Shown here piece by piece: positions 16,824 to 26,641 of a stretch of 64,000 nt of DNA (position 1 is the first letter of the stretch; every line of letters begins with the position of its first letter). Source of the stretch: Bacillus sp. HNG. GTDB taxonomy: Bacteria > Bacillota > Bacilli > Bacillales > Bacillaceae_L. Both the position numbers and the translations under genes were made by a program. The stretch is from assembly GCF_003400205.1 (NCBI RefSeq), contig NZ_QUQV01000004.1:248001-312000 (forward strand), given 5' to 3'. A model generated the notes under the pieces. That model worked only from the letters and a program-made list of their open reading frames with translations, was not told the origin of the DNA and ran no database searches.

Positions 16824-17825
16824 ATGGGAAATGTTGAGGCGAGAGTGCGGGATGTTTGTACAGTTTTGTTTGTGATTGCAGTTGTGTTCGGAATCCGTTT
16901 GTTTTTGCCGGATGTTCCGGATACGGCGGAGAACGAATTGAAATCATGGAACGAGTATAAGCAGGTGATTCACCATACGGTTTCAGAAGCCTGGAAGAAT
17001 CATAGTCTGGGAACGACAAAAAATGGAGAGCCAATCGAGTCTGTTGCGATCGAACATTTTTCTAGAAGTCTAAAGATCGTAATCACGTCCTTTATCCTTG
17101 CACTTACACTTGGAATTTGGAAGGGGATTTTTGATTTTCGAAAGAGGAAACCATACCAAAAGCTAGTTGGGGAAGGGTTAACTAGCTTCCTTTCAGCGTT
17201 GCCGGATTTCTTTGTGATTCTCTGTCTTCAGTGGATCATTCTCTTTTACATGCCGTTTATCTCCTGGTTTGGGCATGAGGAGTGGTATAGCTTTCTGCTT
17301 CCTTCGGTTTTAGTTGCCCTGTATCCACTTTTATATGTGGCAAAGGTGACGACCTCAGCTTTGAATGAAGAAAGTGACCAGGTGTTCGTAGCTGTCGCAA
17401 GGTCGAAGGGGTTAATCGAAAAAATCGTCACGTACAAGCATATCCTTCGTAATAGCATGGTCCAAATCATTAGCCATTTACCGTCAATGATGGTCTATGT
17501 TCTATCAAACTTGTTGATTGTGGAGTGGCTGACAGAGTATAAAGGCGCGGCCTATCGATTGTTTAAGACAGTTGATAAGAAAAATGTTATGACAAAACTT
17601 TCAGGAGCAGACGTAGAGAGAAACATAGAAACAGGAATGATTCTTGAATTAGCACTGGGCTTTATGATGCTCTATTTCGTATCGATCCTTGTCAGCAAGT
17701 TCTTATTACGCATTGTCTCTCCATTCTATACAACCACGATGTTAGTTAAGGATGTAACAAGACAACTAATCATTATTATTCCAGCAATGGCTGGGGTATC
17801 ACTCTTTCTTTTATATATCATTTAA
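16824..17825 (+). CDS. DppB-like ABC permease
   Basis: A membrane permease of about 333 residues of the BPD_transp_1 (dipeptide/oligopeptide DppB-OppB) type. It has an N-terminal helix (VLFVIAVVFGIRLFL), a large loop, then about five helices. The cytoplasmic EAA-like loop, which contacts the ATPase, reads DQVFVAVARSKGLIEKIVTYKH followed by ILRNSM. AAAGGAG precedes ATG 16824; a longer frame upstream runs through the repeat. The downstream gene is a DppC-like permease fused to a protease. No binding protein or ATPase is encoded nearby, unlike normal Opp/Dpp operons. Confidence 0.8.
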   Translation: MGNVEARVRDVCTVLFVIAVVFGIRLFLPDVPDTAENELKSWNEYKQVIHHTVSEAWKNHSLGTTKNGEPIESVAIEHFSRSLKIVITSFILALTLGIWKGIFDFRKRKPYQKLVGEGLTSFLSALPDFFVILCLQWIILFYMPFISWFGHEEWYSFLLPSVLVALYPLLYVAKVTTSALNEESDQVFVAVARSKGLIEKIVTYKHILRNSMVQIISHLPSMMVYVLSNLLIVEWLTEYKGAAYRLFKTVDKKNVMTKLSGADVERNIETGMILELALGFMMLYFVSILVSKFLLRIVSPFYTTTMLVKDVTRQLIIIIPAMAGVSLFLLYII

Positions 17826-17846
17826 AAAATTGGGGAGAATCGGAGC

Positions 17847-17877
17847 GGGACCAAGAGAACTGTCCCCGTGGCTCCCA
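17847..17877. repeat. GGAACCGTCCC-family repeat, copy 7
   Basis: GGGACCAAGAGAACTGTCCC then CGTGGCTCCCA, in the 74-bp gap between the two permease genes and just before AGGAGG. Confidence 0.6.
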
Positions 17878-17899
17878 TTGTCCGTAGGAGGTGAGATAC

Positions 17900-20797
17900 A
17901 TGAAAAATTGGTATTTGCGGATAGGGGTTTTGCTTGCCGTTATACTTGGGGGCACCATGTTAGTGGGTTCAAATTTTGTTGAAACTGAGCTTCAGCCTGA
18001 GCGTCTACGATTTTATGATGGTGGGGAATTTGAGAAGGCGCCGTTTTCCCCTTCTGCCGAAAACCCTTTGGGTACTGATGCTGATGGGATTGATATTTTT
18101 GCTGTCCTCATTCATGGGTTGGATGAGACGGTGGGGATTATTTTACTAATCACGATGATGACTTTTTTAATGGCGATTCCGCTTGCTTTTTTATCTAGCA
18201 ATCAACGAGGTTTTGCGCATTGGATTATACAAGGGATGAGCTATCTTTTTTCGAGCTTGCCACCTATCTTAGCAGTCGTGTTGATTCTTTCTACCCCATA
18301 TGTGGATTCATCGCCGATTCGGAAAGAACTGATGATTCTCACCATAGCCATTGTCGGGGTTGGTCGAGTGGGATATCTGTTTCAGCAGCAAATCGTCCAG
18401 CTCTCACAAAAAGAGTATATGCACGCTGGACTTATCTTGGGTAATAATCCTTTTCAAATGTACATAAGACATTATCTGCCGAATTTATGGCCAAGCTTCA
18501 TGTCAAATTTTTTCTTGGAAGCAGGTCGTGTCACCTTATTAGCAGGGCAGCTCGCGTTGTTTTCCTACTTTTTCAAGCAAAAGCTTGTGATAAAGGACGT
18601 AGGTGATTATGAATGGCAAAGTGCGGACTTTGATTGGTTGTCGTTTTTAGCGAGCGGAAGGACGGAAATCATACATGCGTTTTGGATTCCATTGTTTCCG
18701 GCGCTTGCGATTGCTATCCTGATGATTACTTTTCAGCTCTTAGGGGAAGGTTTGCGTCTAAAATTTCACACGAAAAGTGCGAAGCAACAAAATTGGTTCC
18801 TCCATCATGCCCACTTATTTTTTGAGGGCCTGTGGTTTGACCATGTAAGAGGACCCCTCATAAAAATAGCAAAAAATCCGATGGTGTTGAGCCTCGTCTG
18901 CCTATCTATTTTAATCAGTAATTCTTCTCAAACACTTCCAGCTTTCACCCCAGTAAGCGGGACCAACGGCTGGATAGATAAAGAAAGACAGTTTGCAAAT
19001 GTCACGGCGTTTGCCCATCTGTACGGGTATGTCCGCTTTTTTCATCCAAGTGATGAGGTGGAAGAGATCGATTGGAACCAATTTGCCCTCTATGGAATGG
19101 AAAAAATCATTGGTTCCAAAAATGAACAGGAATTAAAAGAGAACCTAGAGGAGATTTTTCAACCAATAGCACCTACTTTAAAAATCTACCTTACCGATGA
19201 AGAGTATGACCGGTATTTGCCAGATTACAAGAAGCTAAGAGACCCTTCGTACGAATTAGTTGCTTGGCAGCATGAGGGGTTCAAAATTAAAGAAAACCTA
19301 TCATTTTTGCCATTGCTAACAGAAGAGGAAGCACAAGATAAATTATTTTTAACTATACTGAATTCGAGCTTTAAAAGTAAACGAGTTTATTATTCATTTG
19401 CTTATGAAAAATTCTCAATATGGGCTTTACCACTTTTTGACCATTTTCCTAACGAAAGAGACGTGATTGAGGAACCGATTAATCAAGAATTAAAAATTCA
19501 ATTGCCTCTAACACTCGTGGCGTACCAAAAGTCAACAAACATCTATGGTGAAAACCAGGAATTTGCAGCATTGCAGAATCGACTTAAAAGAATCGAAGTT
19601 TTCTCTGCAGATACGATGGACCCCATTGTCCAGCTTAGCAATACAATCATTGTGTGGAATATCGTGAAATATTTTTACCCTTATTATGATATCGTCGATG
19701 TGGATATGAATCAGCAGTTGGCTGATAGCTTAAAGGAATTGTTGCATCCAGCCAATTATGTAAGTCATGTCGAATTTAAAAGGGCGTTAGAAAAAATGCT
19801 TAGACCGCTTAATGACGGTCACATTAATGTGATCGACAGGCAATATCATATAGGTAAATACTTACCTTTCTGGGCAGATGTATTTGATGGAGAGGTTGTT
19901 GTAACCGCTGTGAGTGAGGATTCTCCTTTTAAAGTGGGGGACGTGATTGTTGAACGTTCTGGAGAATCAGCTATAGAGTGGATCAATGAAATAATCAAAC
20001 TCGAGTCTGGGACAAAGCATTATCGAGAATTTGCTGCGTTAAAACGATTTGTTCGCGATCTGGATGGGCGAGGAGAGGAAGTGTTCACGGTAAAAAGGGA
20101 TGGACAACAGCTCAATATTAATGCGACCTATCAACTTCCATCATCAGTTGATCGGTTTAACCGTTCTTCTGAGGAAGGATACAAATATCTAGGAAATGAT
20201 ATCTATTATGTGAATATCGATCATTTTACAAAAGACCAGTTGGAAGTAGCTTTGGAGGAGTTTCATCATGCAAAGGGGATTATTTTTGATTTTAGGGCCT
20301 ATCCAGCTATTGATTTAAGTGCGCTATTCGAAAAATTATCTGATGAGATTATTTATACAATGCCGATGAATGTCCCACGTATTATGTACCCAAACAAACC
20401 TCCAGTCGAATTTGACGAAAATCAGGCAAGCTACCTTCCAAAGGATGAGATTTTCACGAGTAAAATGGTAGCGTTAATCGATGGAAGTTGTATAAGCGCA
20501 TGTGAAACATACGCTGGTACATTCAAGGGTAACGGGCTTGCGACAATGATTGGAGGACCGACAGCCGGAACGAATGGGTCGATCAATCTTATAAAACTAC
20601 CAGGAAATATGGGAGTTTGGTTCACGGCCTGGCAAGCACTGAGTGTAGACTGGTCACAACACCATATGATAGGGGTTCAGCCGGATGTCATAGTAGAAAG
20701 AACGCGGGAGGCTGCATTGGAAGGCAGAGATGAACAGTTAGAGGCGGCGCTTGAGTATTTGGAGGGGGAAATTGGGTCACAGGGACAGGTTCCGTGA
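17900..20797 (+). CDS. DppC-like ABC permease fused to S41 protease
   Basis: A single open frame of 965 residues with two modules. Residues 1 to about 290 are a DppC/OppC-type permease; the EAA-like loop (EYMHAGLILGNNPFQMYIRH then YLPNLWP) is clear. An additional helix (MVLSLVCLSILI, about 325-340) then leads outside. From about 360 the rest is an S41 (tail-specific/tricorn-like) peptidase: an N-terminal lobe (TAFAHLYGYVRFFHPSDE), MLRPLNDGHINV, a PDZ-like part (VVVTAVSEDSPFKVGDVIVE), and the catalytic segment DGSCISACETYAG with Ser866 as likely nucleophile. GGPTAGTNGS follows. I see no such fusion in standard Opp systems. The likely topology puts the protease on the cell surface, tethered to the pore. 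AGGAGGTGAG decides ATG 17900 over GTG 17891. The last residues come from a palindromic repeat. Confidence 0.85.
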   Translation: MKNWYLRIGVLLAVILGGTMLVGSNFVETELQPERLRFYDGGEFEKAPFSPSAENPLGTDADGIDIFAVLIHGLDETVGIILLITMMTFLMAIPLAFLSSNQRGFAHWIIQGMSYLFSSLPPILAVVLILSTPYVDSSPIRKELMILTIAIVGVGRVGYLFQQQIVQLSQKEYMHAGLILGNNPFQMYIRHYLPNLWPSFMSNFFLEAGRVTLLAGQLALFSYFFKQKLVIKDVGDYEWQSADFDWLSFLASGRTEIIHAFWIPLFPALAIAILMITFQLLGEGLRLKFHTKSAKQQNWFLHHAHLFFEGLWFDHVRGPLIKIAKNPMVLSLVCLSILISNSSQTLPAFTPVSGTNGWIDKERQFANVTAFAHLYGYVRFFHPSDEVEEIDWNQFALYGMEKIIGSKNEQELKENLEEIFQPIAPTLKIYLTDEEYDRYLPDYKKLRDPSYELVAWQHEGFKIKENLSFLPLLTEEEAQDKLFLTILNSSFKSKRVYYSFAYEKFSIWALPLFDHFPNERDVIEEPINQELKIQLPLTLVAYQKSTNIYGENQEFAALQNRLKRIEVFSADTMDPIVQLSNTIIVWNIVKYFYPYYDIVDVDMNQQLADSLKELLHPANYVSHVEFKRALEKMLRPLNDGHINVIDRQYHIGKYLPFWADVFDGEVVVTAVSEDSPFKVGDVIVERSGESAIEWINEIIKLESGTKHYREFAALKRFVRDLDGRGEEVFTVKRDGQQLNINATYQLPSSVDRFNRSSEEGYKYLGNDIYYVNIDHFTKDQLEVALEEFHHAKGIIFDFRAYPAIDLSALFEKLSDEIIYTMPMNVPRIMYPNKPPVEFDENQASYLPKDEIFTSKMVALIDGSCISACETYAGTFKGNGLATMIGGPTAGTNGSINLIKLPGNMGVWFTAWQALSVDWSQHHMIGVQPDVIVERTREAALEGRDEQLEAALEYLEGEIGSQGQVP

Positions 20798-20800
20798 CCC
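20774..20800. repeat. GGGACAGG-family palindrome, copy 8 (in CDS end)
   Basis: GGGTCACAGGGACAGGTTCC then GTGACCC. It encodes the last seven or so residues (GSQGQVP) of the permease-protease and contains its TGA stop. Confidence 0.75.
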
Positions 20801-20806
20801 ACCTCG

Positions 20807-20842
20807 AAGACTAGCAAACCATCAGGGGTGCTAGTCTTTTTT
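20807..20842 (+). terminator. GACTAGCA-type terminator 1
   Basis: AAGACTAGCA / TGCTAGTCTTTTTT with a 12-base loop. The same stem recurs at 27990, 43522 and 48059, so this terminator is itself a repeated element. Confidence 0.85.
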
Positions 20843-20890
20843 GTTTTAACTTGCTGATACAATCGCGCAATTCACATCACTAGAGTAAGA

Positions 20891-20919
20891 GGAACTAGTG
20901 GAACCGTCCCCGTGGTCCC
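20891..20919. repeat. GGAACCGTCCC-family repeat, copy 9
   Basis: GGAACTAGTGGAACCGTCCC then CGTGGTCCC, between the terminator and the promoter of the next gene. Confidence 0.65.
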
Positions 20920-20960
20920 TTAAAGACATGATAAAGACAACTTCTCGACTTATTATAGAC

Positions 20961-20990
20961 TTGTTAGCGGAAATAGCTGAACTATATAAT
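20961..20990 (+). promoter_or_regulatory. SigA promoter of secreted propeller gene
   Basis: TTGTTA, 18 bases, TATAAT. The transcript would have a leader of about 110 bases. Confidence 0.6.
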
Positions 20991-21108
20991 TGGTTCAAGA
21001 TTTGTGATTTTCATCATTGTTAAGCCGCCGACTACATTTTTTAGGGGAGGTTTGGAGAGTTTTTTTAAAATGAATGCGCTATCATTATTTTGTGAAGGGA
21101 GATTTAAT

Positions 21109-24100
21109 ATGGGGAAAAAAAGGGTTCGAAAACTGCTCTCAAGTTTTTTAATTGTCGTGTTAATCACTAGTTTCTTTCAATTCAGTGCAAGTGCAGAAAC
21201 AAATAAAGATGAGACTGTAGTTGCAAAATTGAATGGTCGCGGTTTTAAAGAAGTACAGAATCTGGGCATTCCTGCGACAGGTGCGGTTGTGACTGATGCA
21301 GTATTTGGTAAAGAGAACGGGAAAGATGTTGTTTATACAACGGCAAATGGAGGATTGTTTAATGTCATTGATGTAAAAAACAATACGGTTCTCTTTAATG
21401 CCCAGTTAGGAAAAATAAACCAGGTTTGGACACATATTATTGCTCCAGATGGAACCGTATATATTGCTGGATTAGCTGATAAAAATGCTGGGGAACTTTG
21501 GAGTTACTCACCTGAAACAAAATCCGTAAAGAATCTAGGGATTCCCGATGCTAGCCATCAATTTTGGAGCAGCACAACAGACGATGATGGAAATGTTTAT
21601 ATCGGAACATACAAAGAAAAAGAAGGTAAAATTTTTAAATTTGATATTTCAAAACAAGCATTTGTAGATCTTGGAAAAGTAGATGTAGAGGGTGATGCGA
21701 GTTATGTCCGGTCGTTGACTTACCATAACGGTTACCTTTACGCAGGATTAGGTGTTACAGGAAATGTATACCGAATCAATACCGAGACCCTTGAAAAAGA
21801 GAAAATCACAAAAAATGCACCTGACATTCTAGGGACAACGGTTGAAGGAATGGGATTCGCCTATGATATGGAGGTTGCTGGAAAGTACCTCGTTGTCAGA
21901 TTTAGCGAAGTAAGTGCTATTTTGTTTTATGATTTAGAATCACAAGAATGGGTCGATGATACTGTGATTGGTAAAATCGGCGATGGTTCTGAAGATGATT
22001 ACGGGGCTTTTGGATACTCTCAATTGGCAGTAAATGATAATAAAACGTATGTGATTAACAATCGCCATATTTTGGAGATTGATGTAGATACACTGGAAAC
22101 AAGGGAAACAGGTATCCGTTATCCTGCAGGATGGCGGGGACTCGCATTTGTTGACTTTGGGGAGGATTCATCCGATTTACGTCTCGTTACGGTAAAAAGA
22201 TCCGGAGAGATTATGACCGTTGATTTGGATGCACAGAAAATCATCGATTTACCTTTAGCGATGAATGGTAATTTGCCATTAGACTTACATAGTCTTGGGC
22301 TTGGTCCTGATGGGAACCTGTACATGACTACGTACCCAGGAGGTCCAAAAGGGGCAAGATATAACACGAAAACAGGTGAAATCACCACGTATTCTCAAGG
22401 GCAAGCGGAAGGTATGGTTGCTGGAAATGGCTCTGACATGTATTTCGGAATCTACTCCGGAGCATCTATTCAAAAGATGAATACAGATACACTAGAAGTT
22501 CAAACACTTTTCAATTTATATGATGGGTATGAACAAGACCGTCCATATATTATGAAATTCGAGAACGATAAACTATTAATTGGTACGATTCCTTACTATC
22601 AAAAATTAGGTGGAACCCTGACAATCTATGACCCTACTACAGGAGAAAGAGAGACACACAGAAATATCGTTCAAGATCAAAGTATCGTAGGACTTGCTTA
22701 TAAAGATGGTAAAATTTATGGCTCGACTACCGTCCGTGGAGGGCTAGATATTGAACCAACTGCAAAAAATGCCAAAATGTTCGTTTGGGATGTCAAAGGT
22801 AAAAAGAAAATCACGGAATTTGAATTAGACCTTCCAGAATTGGATTCACCGCCAATGATAAGCGGGTTAACCTTTGATGAAGATGGGGTGTTATGGGGAG
22901 CAGTTGACGGCATATTATTTGCCATGAACCCTGACACGTATGAAATTGTAAAATCGAAGAATCTATATCCAAATATCAAAAATAGAGGGATGTGGAGACC
23001 AGTTCATATCCTGTTTGGCGAAGATGGTTTATTGTACACGGATATTGGTGGAAAATTAGCGGTTGTGGATCCAAATTCAGAGGATCTCAAGCATGTTAGC
23101 TTAATTGATAACGGACCAGAAGTTACATTTATGGAACTAGCTTATGATGCCGAAGGGAATCAAAATATTTACTTTATCGACGGTGACAAGCATTATTTAA
23201 AAATGATTCCTGTCATTGATGGAGGAAAGTTACCTGTTGATCCGGTATACGAGACAGTTCCAGTATCATTTGAAAATCCAGGATTTGAAGGACCAGTAGG
23301 GGAAGATAATCGTATTCCGGGTTGGTCATCTTTATTTGGCCTTTCAGGTAATGTTTCGTACGGGGTAACCAATGAAAAAGCCAAAACAGGAAATTATTCC
23401 TTGAAGATTAAGGATATGGCCCAAAATGAAACAGTGTTTGTCCAATCAGATCCAATTCCAGTTACTGCTGGAGTTAAGTATACAGCCACAGTTGAAATGT
23501 ATTTAGAAGATGGAAGTGCTAGTTTCTTTGTCCGCTATTTTGATAAAGCTGGTAAACAAGTTGGGAATGATGTCGATGGTGTCAACATCATTCATGTTAG
23601 GGGCGGACATAAACAATGGCAAACGGTAAGTGCAACGGTTGAAGCACCTGAAAATGCCGCATATGCAAAATTATTTGCAGGGGCATCTAATTTCTTTACA
23701 ACATCAGGGGCATATTACGACGATTTCAAACTTACGTATGAAAGAGAAGTTGTCTTAGATAAAGTAGTTCTCTCTGCAGACAGTGCGGAGGTACTCCAAG
23801 GCGAGGCAATGGGAACGGAACTTTCTGTCTTTCTTACAAATGGAGAGCAAGTTGATTTAGATGAAATTGATGCTGTAGAGTGGGTAAGTAGTTCACCAAT
23901 GGTTGCGACAGTAGAAGACGGAAAAATAATGGCGAGCAATGCTGGAACTACCGATATTCAAGCGATTGTTACTTATCAAGGAGAAGAATTCACATCAAAT
24001 AAGCTGACTGTGACAGTTACAGTCACGACAGCTACATTAACTAAACAAATTTCGGGTCTTTTCGAATCAGACCAAATTGACCATTCACTAACAAAACAAC

Positions 24101-24261
24101 TAACAAACCGATTAGATCAAGCACAACATCACTATGACAAAGGCGATGTACAACAAGCAAAAAAACATTTACAAGACTTCATAAAACACCTAAATAACAG
24201 CAACGCTAGTAACGAAATAAAAGCTATGCTCAACAATAACGTAAACACAATATGGGAATAA
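21109..24261 (+). CDS. Secreted beta-propeller, carbohydrate-binding, FIMAH protein
   Basis: A 1050-residue exported protein. Start chosen at ATG 21109 after GAAGGGAG; it gives a proper signal peptide (KKRVRKLLSSFLIVVLITSF...SASA-E). Residues about 40-690 form repeated strand units (for example GNVYIGTYKEKEGKIFKFD, GNLYMTTYPGGPKG, GKIYGSTTVRGGL) typical of a multi-blade propeller. About 705-860 is a jelly-roll carbohydrate-binding-like domain (FENPGFEGP ... IPGWSS ... YYDDFKLTY). About 865-960 is a Big2-like Ig domain. The last 75 residues are a helical FIMAH domain (DQAQHHYDKGDVQQAKKHLQ then DFIKHL). It likely binds or processes a polysaccharide at the surface; no catalytic site is evident to me. 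Confidence 0.8.
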   Translation: MGKKRVRKLLSSFLIVVLITSFFQFSASAETNKDETVVAKLNGRGFKEVQNLGIPATGAVVTDAVFGKENGKDVVYTTANGGLFNVIDVKNNTVLFNAQLGKINQVWTHIIAPDGTVYIAGLADKNAGELWSYSPETKSVKNLGIPDASHQFWSSTTDDDGNVYIGTYKEKEGKIFKFDISKQAFVDLGKVDVEGDASYVRSLTYHNGYLYAGLGVTGNVYRINTETLEKEKITKNAPDILGTTVEGMGFAYDMEVAGKYLVVRFSEVSAILFYDLESQEWVDDTVIGKIGDGSEDDYGAFGYSQLAVNDNKTYVINNRHILEIDVDTLETRETGIRYPAGWRGLAFVDFGEDSSDLRLVTVKRSGEIMTVDLDAQKIIDLPLAMNGNLPLDLHSLGLGPDGNLYMTTYPGGPKGARYNTKTGEITTYSQGQAEGMVAGNGSDMYFGIYSGASIQKMNTDTLEVQTLFNLYDGYEQDRPYIMKFENDKLLIGTIPYYQKLGGTLTIYDPTTGERETHRNIVQDQSIVGLAYKDGKIYGSTTVRGGLDIEPTAKNAKMFVWDVKGKKKITEFELDLPELDSPPMISGLTFDEDGVLWGAVDGILFAMNPDTYEIVKSKNLYPNIKNRGMWRPVHILFGEDGLLYTDIGGKLAVVDPNSEDLKHVSLIDNGPEVTFMELAYDAEGNQNIYFIDGDKHYLKMIPVIDGGKLPVDPVYETVPVSFENPGFEGPVGEDNRIPGWSSLFGLSGNVSYGVTNEKAKTGNYSLKIKDMAQNETVFVQSDPIPVTAGVKYTATVEMYLEDGSASFFVRYFDKAGKQVGNDVDGVNIIHVRGGHKQWQTVSATVEAPENAAYAKLFAGASNFFTTSGAYYDDFKLTYEREVVLDKVVLSADSAEVLQGEAMGTELSVFLTNGEQVDLDEIDAVEWVSSSPMVATVEDGKIMASNAGTTDIQAIVTYQGEEFTSNKLTVTVTVTTATLTKQISGLFESDQIDHSLTKQLTNRLDQAQHHYDKGDVQQAKKHLQDFIKHLNNSNASNEIKAMLNNNVNTIWE

Positions 24262-24277
24262 AATAAGGTTATGTAAA

Positions 24278-24308
24278 AATACCTCCATTTTAAATGGAGG
24301 TATTCTTG
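24278..24308 (+). terminator. Terminator after propeller gene
   Basis: AATACCTCCATTT / AAATGGAGGTATT, then CTTGTATTTT. Perfect 13-bp stem. Confidence 0.85.
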
Positions 24309-24341
24309 TATTTTCATATAGTAAAAGTATATTTTAAAAAT

Positions 24342-24440
24342 ATCTGTACTAATCACGAATTATTAATTCAAACAAACGTTTGTGTAGCGTTTTAATCAAG
24401 TATTGACAGGGAACTTGAATTTCAAACAAACGCTTGATTA
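24342..24440. repeat. 99-bp intergenic repeat, copy 1
   Basis: Begins ATCTGTACTAATCACGAA and ends TTCAAACAAACGCTTGATTA. The copy at 49888-49985 has the same two ends and almost the same length. An inner palindrome ACAAACGTTTGT lies at 24372-24383. TTGACA at about 24403 could be a -35. Confidence 0.65.
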
Positions 24441-24598
24441 GCGGGAATTGGGTACCTCAAAAAAGGCCTGTTACAGTCCACATTTTTATAAAAAAGTTAT
24501 TCTAATGTACTTACACATTTCATCCTCAAAATCATTTAACAGGGCTCAAGTGGTTTTATGTGAAAAAATTTTGTCTAAAGAAAATAAAAAGTGTTTTT

Positions 24599-24629
24599 GG
24601 GGGCCAAAAGAACCGTCCCTCTGGTTCCG
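24599..24629. repeat. GGAACCGTCCC-family repeat, copy 10
   Basis: GGGGGCCAAAAGAACCGTCC then CTCTGGTTCC. It abuts TTTATGGTAAAATAG, an extended -10 (TGGTAAAAT) for the chemoreceptor gene. Confidence 0.6.
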
Positions 24630-24698
24630 TTTATGGTAAAATAGTTCTAGTCGAAAAATGCAGAATTTTGTAGTTACATCAGGGAGAAGAGGGTCATT

Positions 24699-26387
24699 AT
24701 GAAGATTAAAACAAAACTTAGTTTGCTCGTTTCTTTATTGTTGATAGCTTTGCTTGTCACAGGAGGGTTATCCATTTATCAACAAAATGAAACGGAGAAG
24801 GTATATAAAAATATAGAGATACATCAAGACTTGCAATTTACACTGAAGTCGATCGAATACCGTTTTACGGGGATTTCAAATGATGAACGAGCGTTTCTTC
24901 TTACTGGGGATGAAGAACTGGTAGCGGGAATTGCGAATAAAGAAAAAGATATTGAGCAATATTTTTCAGAAGTAAAAAAAGTAAATCTCGATATAGAAGA
25001 TGCGAAAGCACTTGAAGAAATCGACAATAACCTAAAAACTTATTTTGAAACAAATAAAAAAGTGGTAGATACATACAGAAGCGGGGAGCAGGAAAAGGCC
25101 CTTGAGATTCATATGGAGGAACAAAGAAACATCAGAAAACAGGTGGTGGATCCGAGTATTGAATCACTTATAAATGAAGTAACCGAAACAATTAACAGTG
25201 ATACAAAAACGTTAGAAAAAGCCCAAGAAATAAGTTCAATCGTTTTATACGCAGTTGTGATTCTTTCACTTGTTGGTGGGGTTTTCACTTCATCACTCAT
25301 CATAAAATCAATTAATAAGCCAATTATGATTATGAATAGGCGTTTGAAGGAAATCGCAGAAGGCGAGGCTGACCTTACCCAAGCCATATCCATAAAAACA
25401 AAAGATGAACTAGGTGAAATGGCAACATCTTTTAATCAGATGGTAAGTAAATTACGAGATTTAGTCAGACAGGTAGCGATTAATGCAGAGCAGGTTGCTG
25501 CAGCTTCAGAACAATTATCAGCAAGCTCTGAAGAAACGACAAAAGCAACCGAAGTCATTGCTTCAACTGTTCAAGAGGTAGCAGCTGGAACGGATAAACA
25601 GGTGCTAAGCTTGGACGAAACCAACCAAACAATTATAGATTTAACTTCATTAGTACGCCAAATTGCAACAAGCTCAGAAATTGTTTCAAATACATCAGTT
25701 GAGGCTTCCGATAAAGCCATTGATGGCAATCGCTCCGTTTCAGGGATTATAAACCGCATGAACGAAATCAGTCAAACGGTAAACCAACTCTCTGAAAAAG
25801 TGAAAACATTAGGAGAAAGCTCCAATCAAATTAACCAAATCATTGGCGTCATTACAGGTATTGCCGAACAGACAAATCTATTGGCGTTAAATGCAGCCAT
25901 TGAAGCTGCAAGAGCAGGAGAACATGGAAAAGGATTCTCAGTCGTTGCGGATGAAGTTAGAAAACTAGCAGAACAATCATCAGCTTCTGCTCAACAAATA
26001 TCATCCCTCATTGCTGGAATCAAAGAAGATACAGAGGAAACGGTTCAATCAATGGATGACACAACAACAAAAGTTTCTGATGGAATCAAATTTATCCAAG
26101 ACGTGGGAAGTTCATTCAACCAGATTGGCCAAGCCGTACAAGAAGTTACTTCACAAATTCAAGAAATTACATCTGCCGTACATGAATTATCAGCAGGATC
26201 AGAACAAATGGTTAAGAGTATGGAATTAGTAGCTGACATCACACAGGTAACCTCTGAAGGTACTCAAAGCATGTCAGCATCAACTGAAGAACAACTCGCT
26301 GCGATGGAAGAAATCACCGCCTCATCAACTTCATTAACAAAAATGGCGGAAGAATTACAAGAGTTGGTTAAGAAGTTTAAAATTTAA
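24699..26387 (+). CDS. Methyl-accepting chemotaxis protein
   Basis: A 562-residue transmembrane chemoreceptor. Helix 1 (residues 8-28) and helix 2 (about 180-202) flank a four-helix-bundle type extracellular sensor of about 150 residues with the CHASE3-like [16 protein letters not shown] follows ([20 protein letters not shown]), then a long coiled-coil signalling domain whose hairpin tip reads [20 protein letters not shown] (near residue 388). It signals through CheW/CheA to the flagellar motor. Repeated Gln/Glu pairs offer methylation sites. The ribosome site is GGGAGAAGAGG. It has no ligand-specific neighbour; the flanking secreted glycan protein hints at a sugar-related ligand, but this is speculative. 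Confidence 0.93.
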   Translation: MKIKTKLSLLVSLLLIALLVTGGLSIYQQNETEKVYKNIEIHQDLQFTLKSIEYRFTGISNDERAFLLTGDEELVAGIANKEKDIEQYFSEVKKVNLDIEDAKALEEIDNNLKTYFETNKKVVDTYRSGEQEKALEIHMEEQRNIRKQVVDPSIESLINEVTETINSDTKTLEKAQEISSIVLYAVVILSLVGGVFTSSLIIKSINKPIMIMNRRLKEIAEGEADLTQAISIKTKDELGEMATSFNQMVSKLRDLVRQVAINAEQVAAASEQLSASSEETTKATEVIASTVQEVAAGTDKQVLSLDETNQTIIDLTSLVRQIATSSEIVSNTSVEASDKAIDGNRSVSGIINRMNEISQTVNQLSEKVKTLGESSNQINQIIGVITGIAEQTNLLALNAAIEAARAGEHGKGFSVVADEVRKLAEQSSASAQQISSLIAGIKEDTEETVQSMDDTTTKVSDGIKFIQDVGSSFNQIGQAVQEVTSQIQEITSAVHELSAGSEQMVKSMELVADITQVTSEGTQSMSASTEEQLAAMEEITASSTSLTKMAEELQELVKKFKI

Positions 26388-26524
26388 CTTTGGTACATCC
26401 GTTCCAATTGGAAATTCGTTGAAACTGCAGTCTCAGGGATACGCATTGAAGCGGTCGAAGTAAAGTTTGAGCATAGATTTTTCTTATAATGGTTAAGCTA
26501 TAATAGCTCCAATTATTACCTTAT

Positions 26525-26560
26525 TAATAGCCCTGTCTCTTCGGAGATGGGGTTATTTTA
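26525..26560 (+). terminator. Terminator after chemoreceptor
   Basis: AATAGCCCTGTCTC-TTCG-GAGATGGGGTTATT, then TTATTT. A UUCG tetraloop closes the stem. Confidence 0.85.
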
Positions 26561-26641
26561 TTTAGGCAATCTAAATATTTTAGGATTTTAACCGATAACA
26601 AAATTAGACAATATTCGACATGATTTCAAAGGAGCTTAACG

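Noticed and set aside
17891-20797. Two separate genes joined by a sequencing error
   Set aside because: There is no second ribosome site or start near the junction, and the linking helix and linker read smoothly in one frame. I kept it as a real fusion but advise confirmation.
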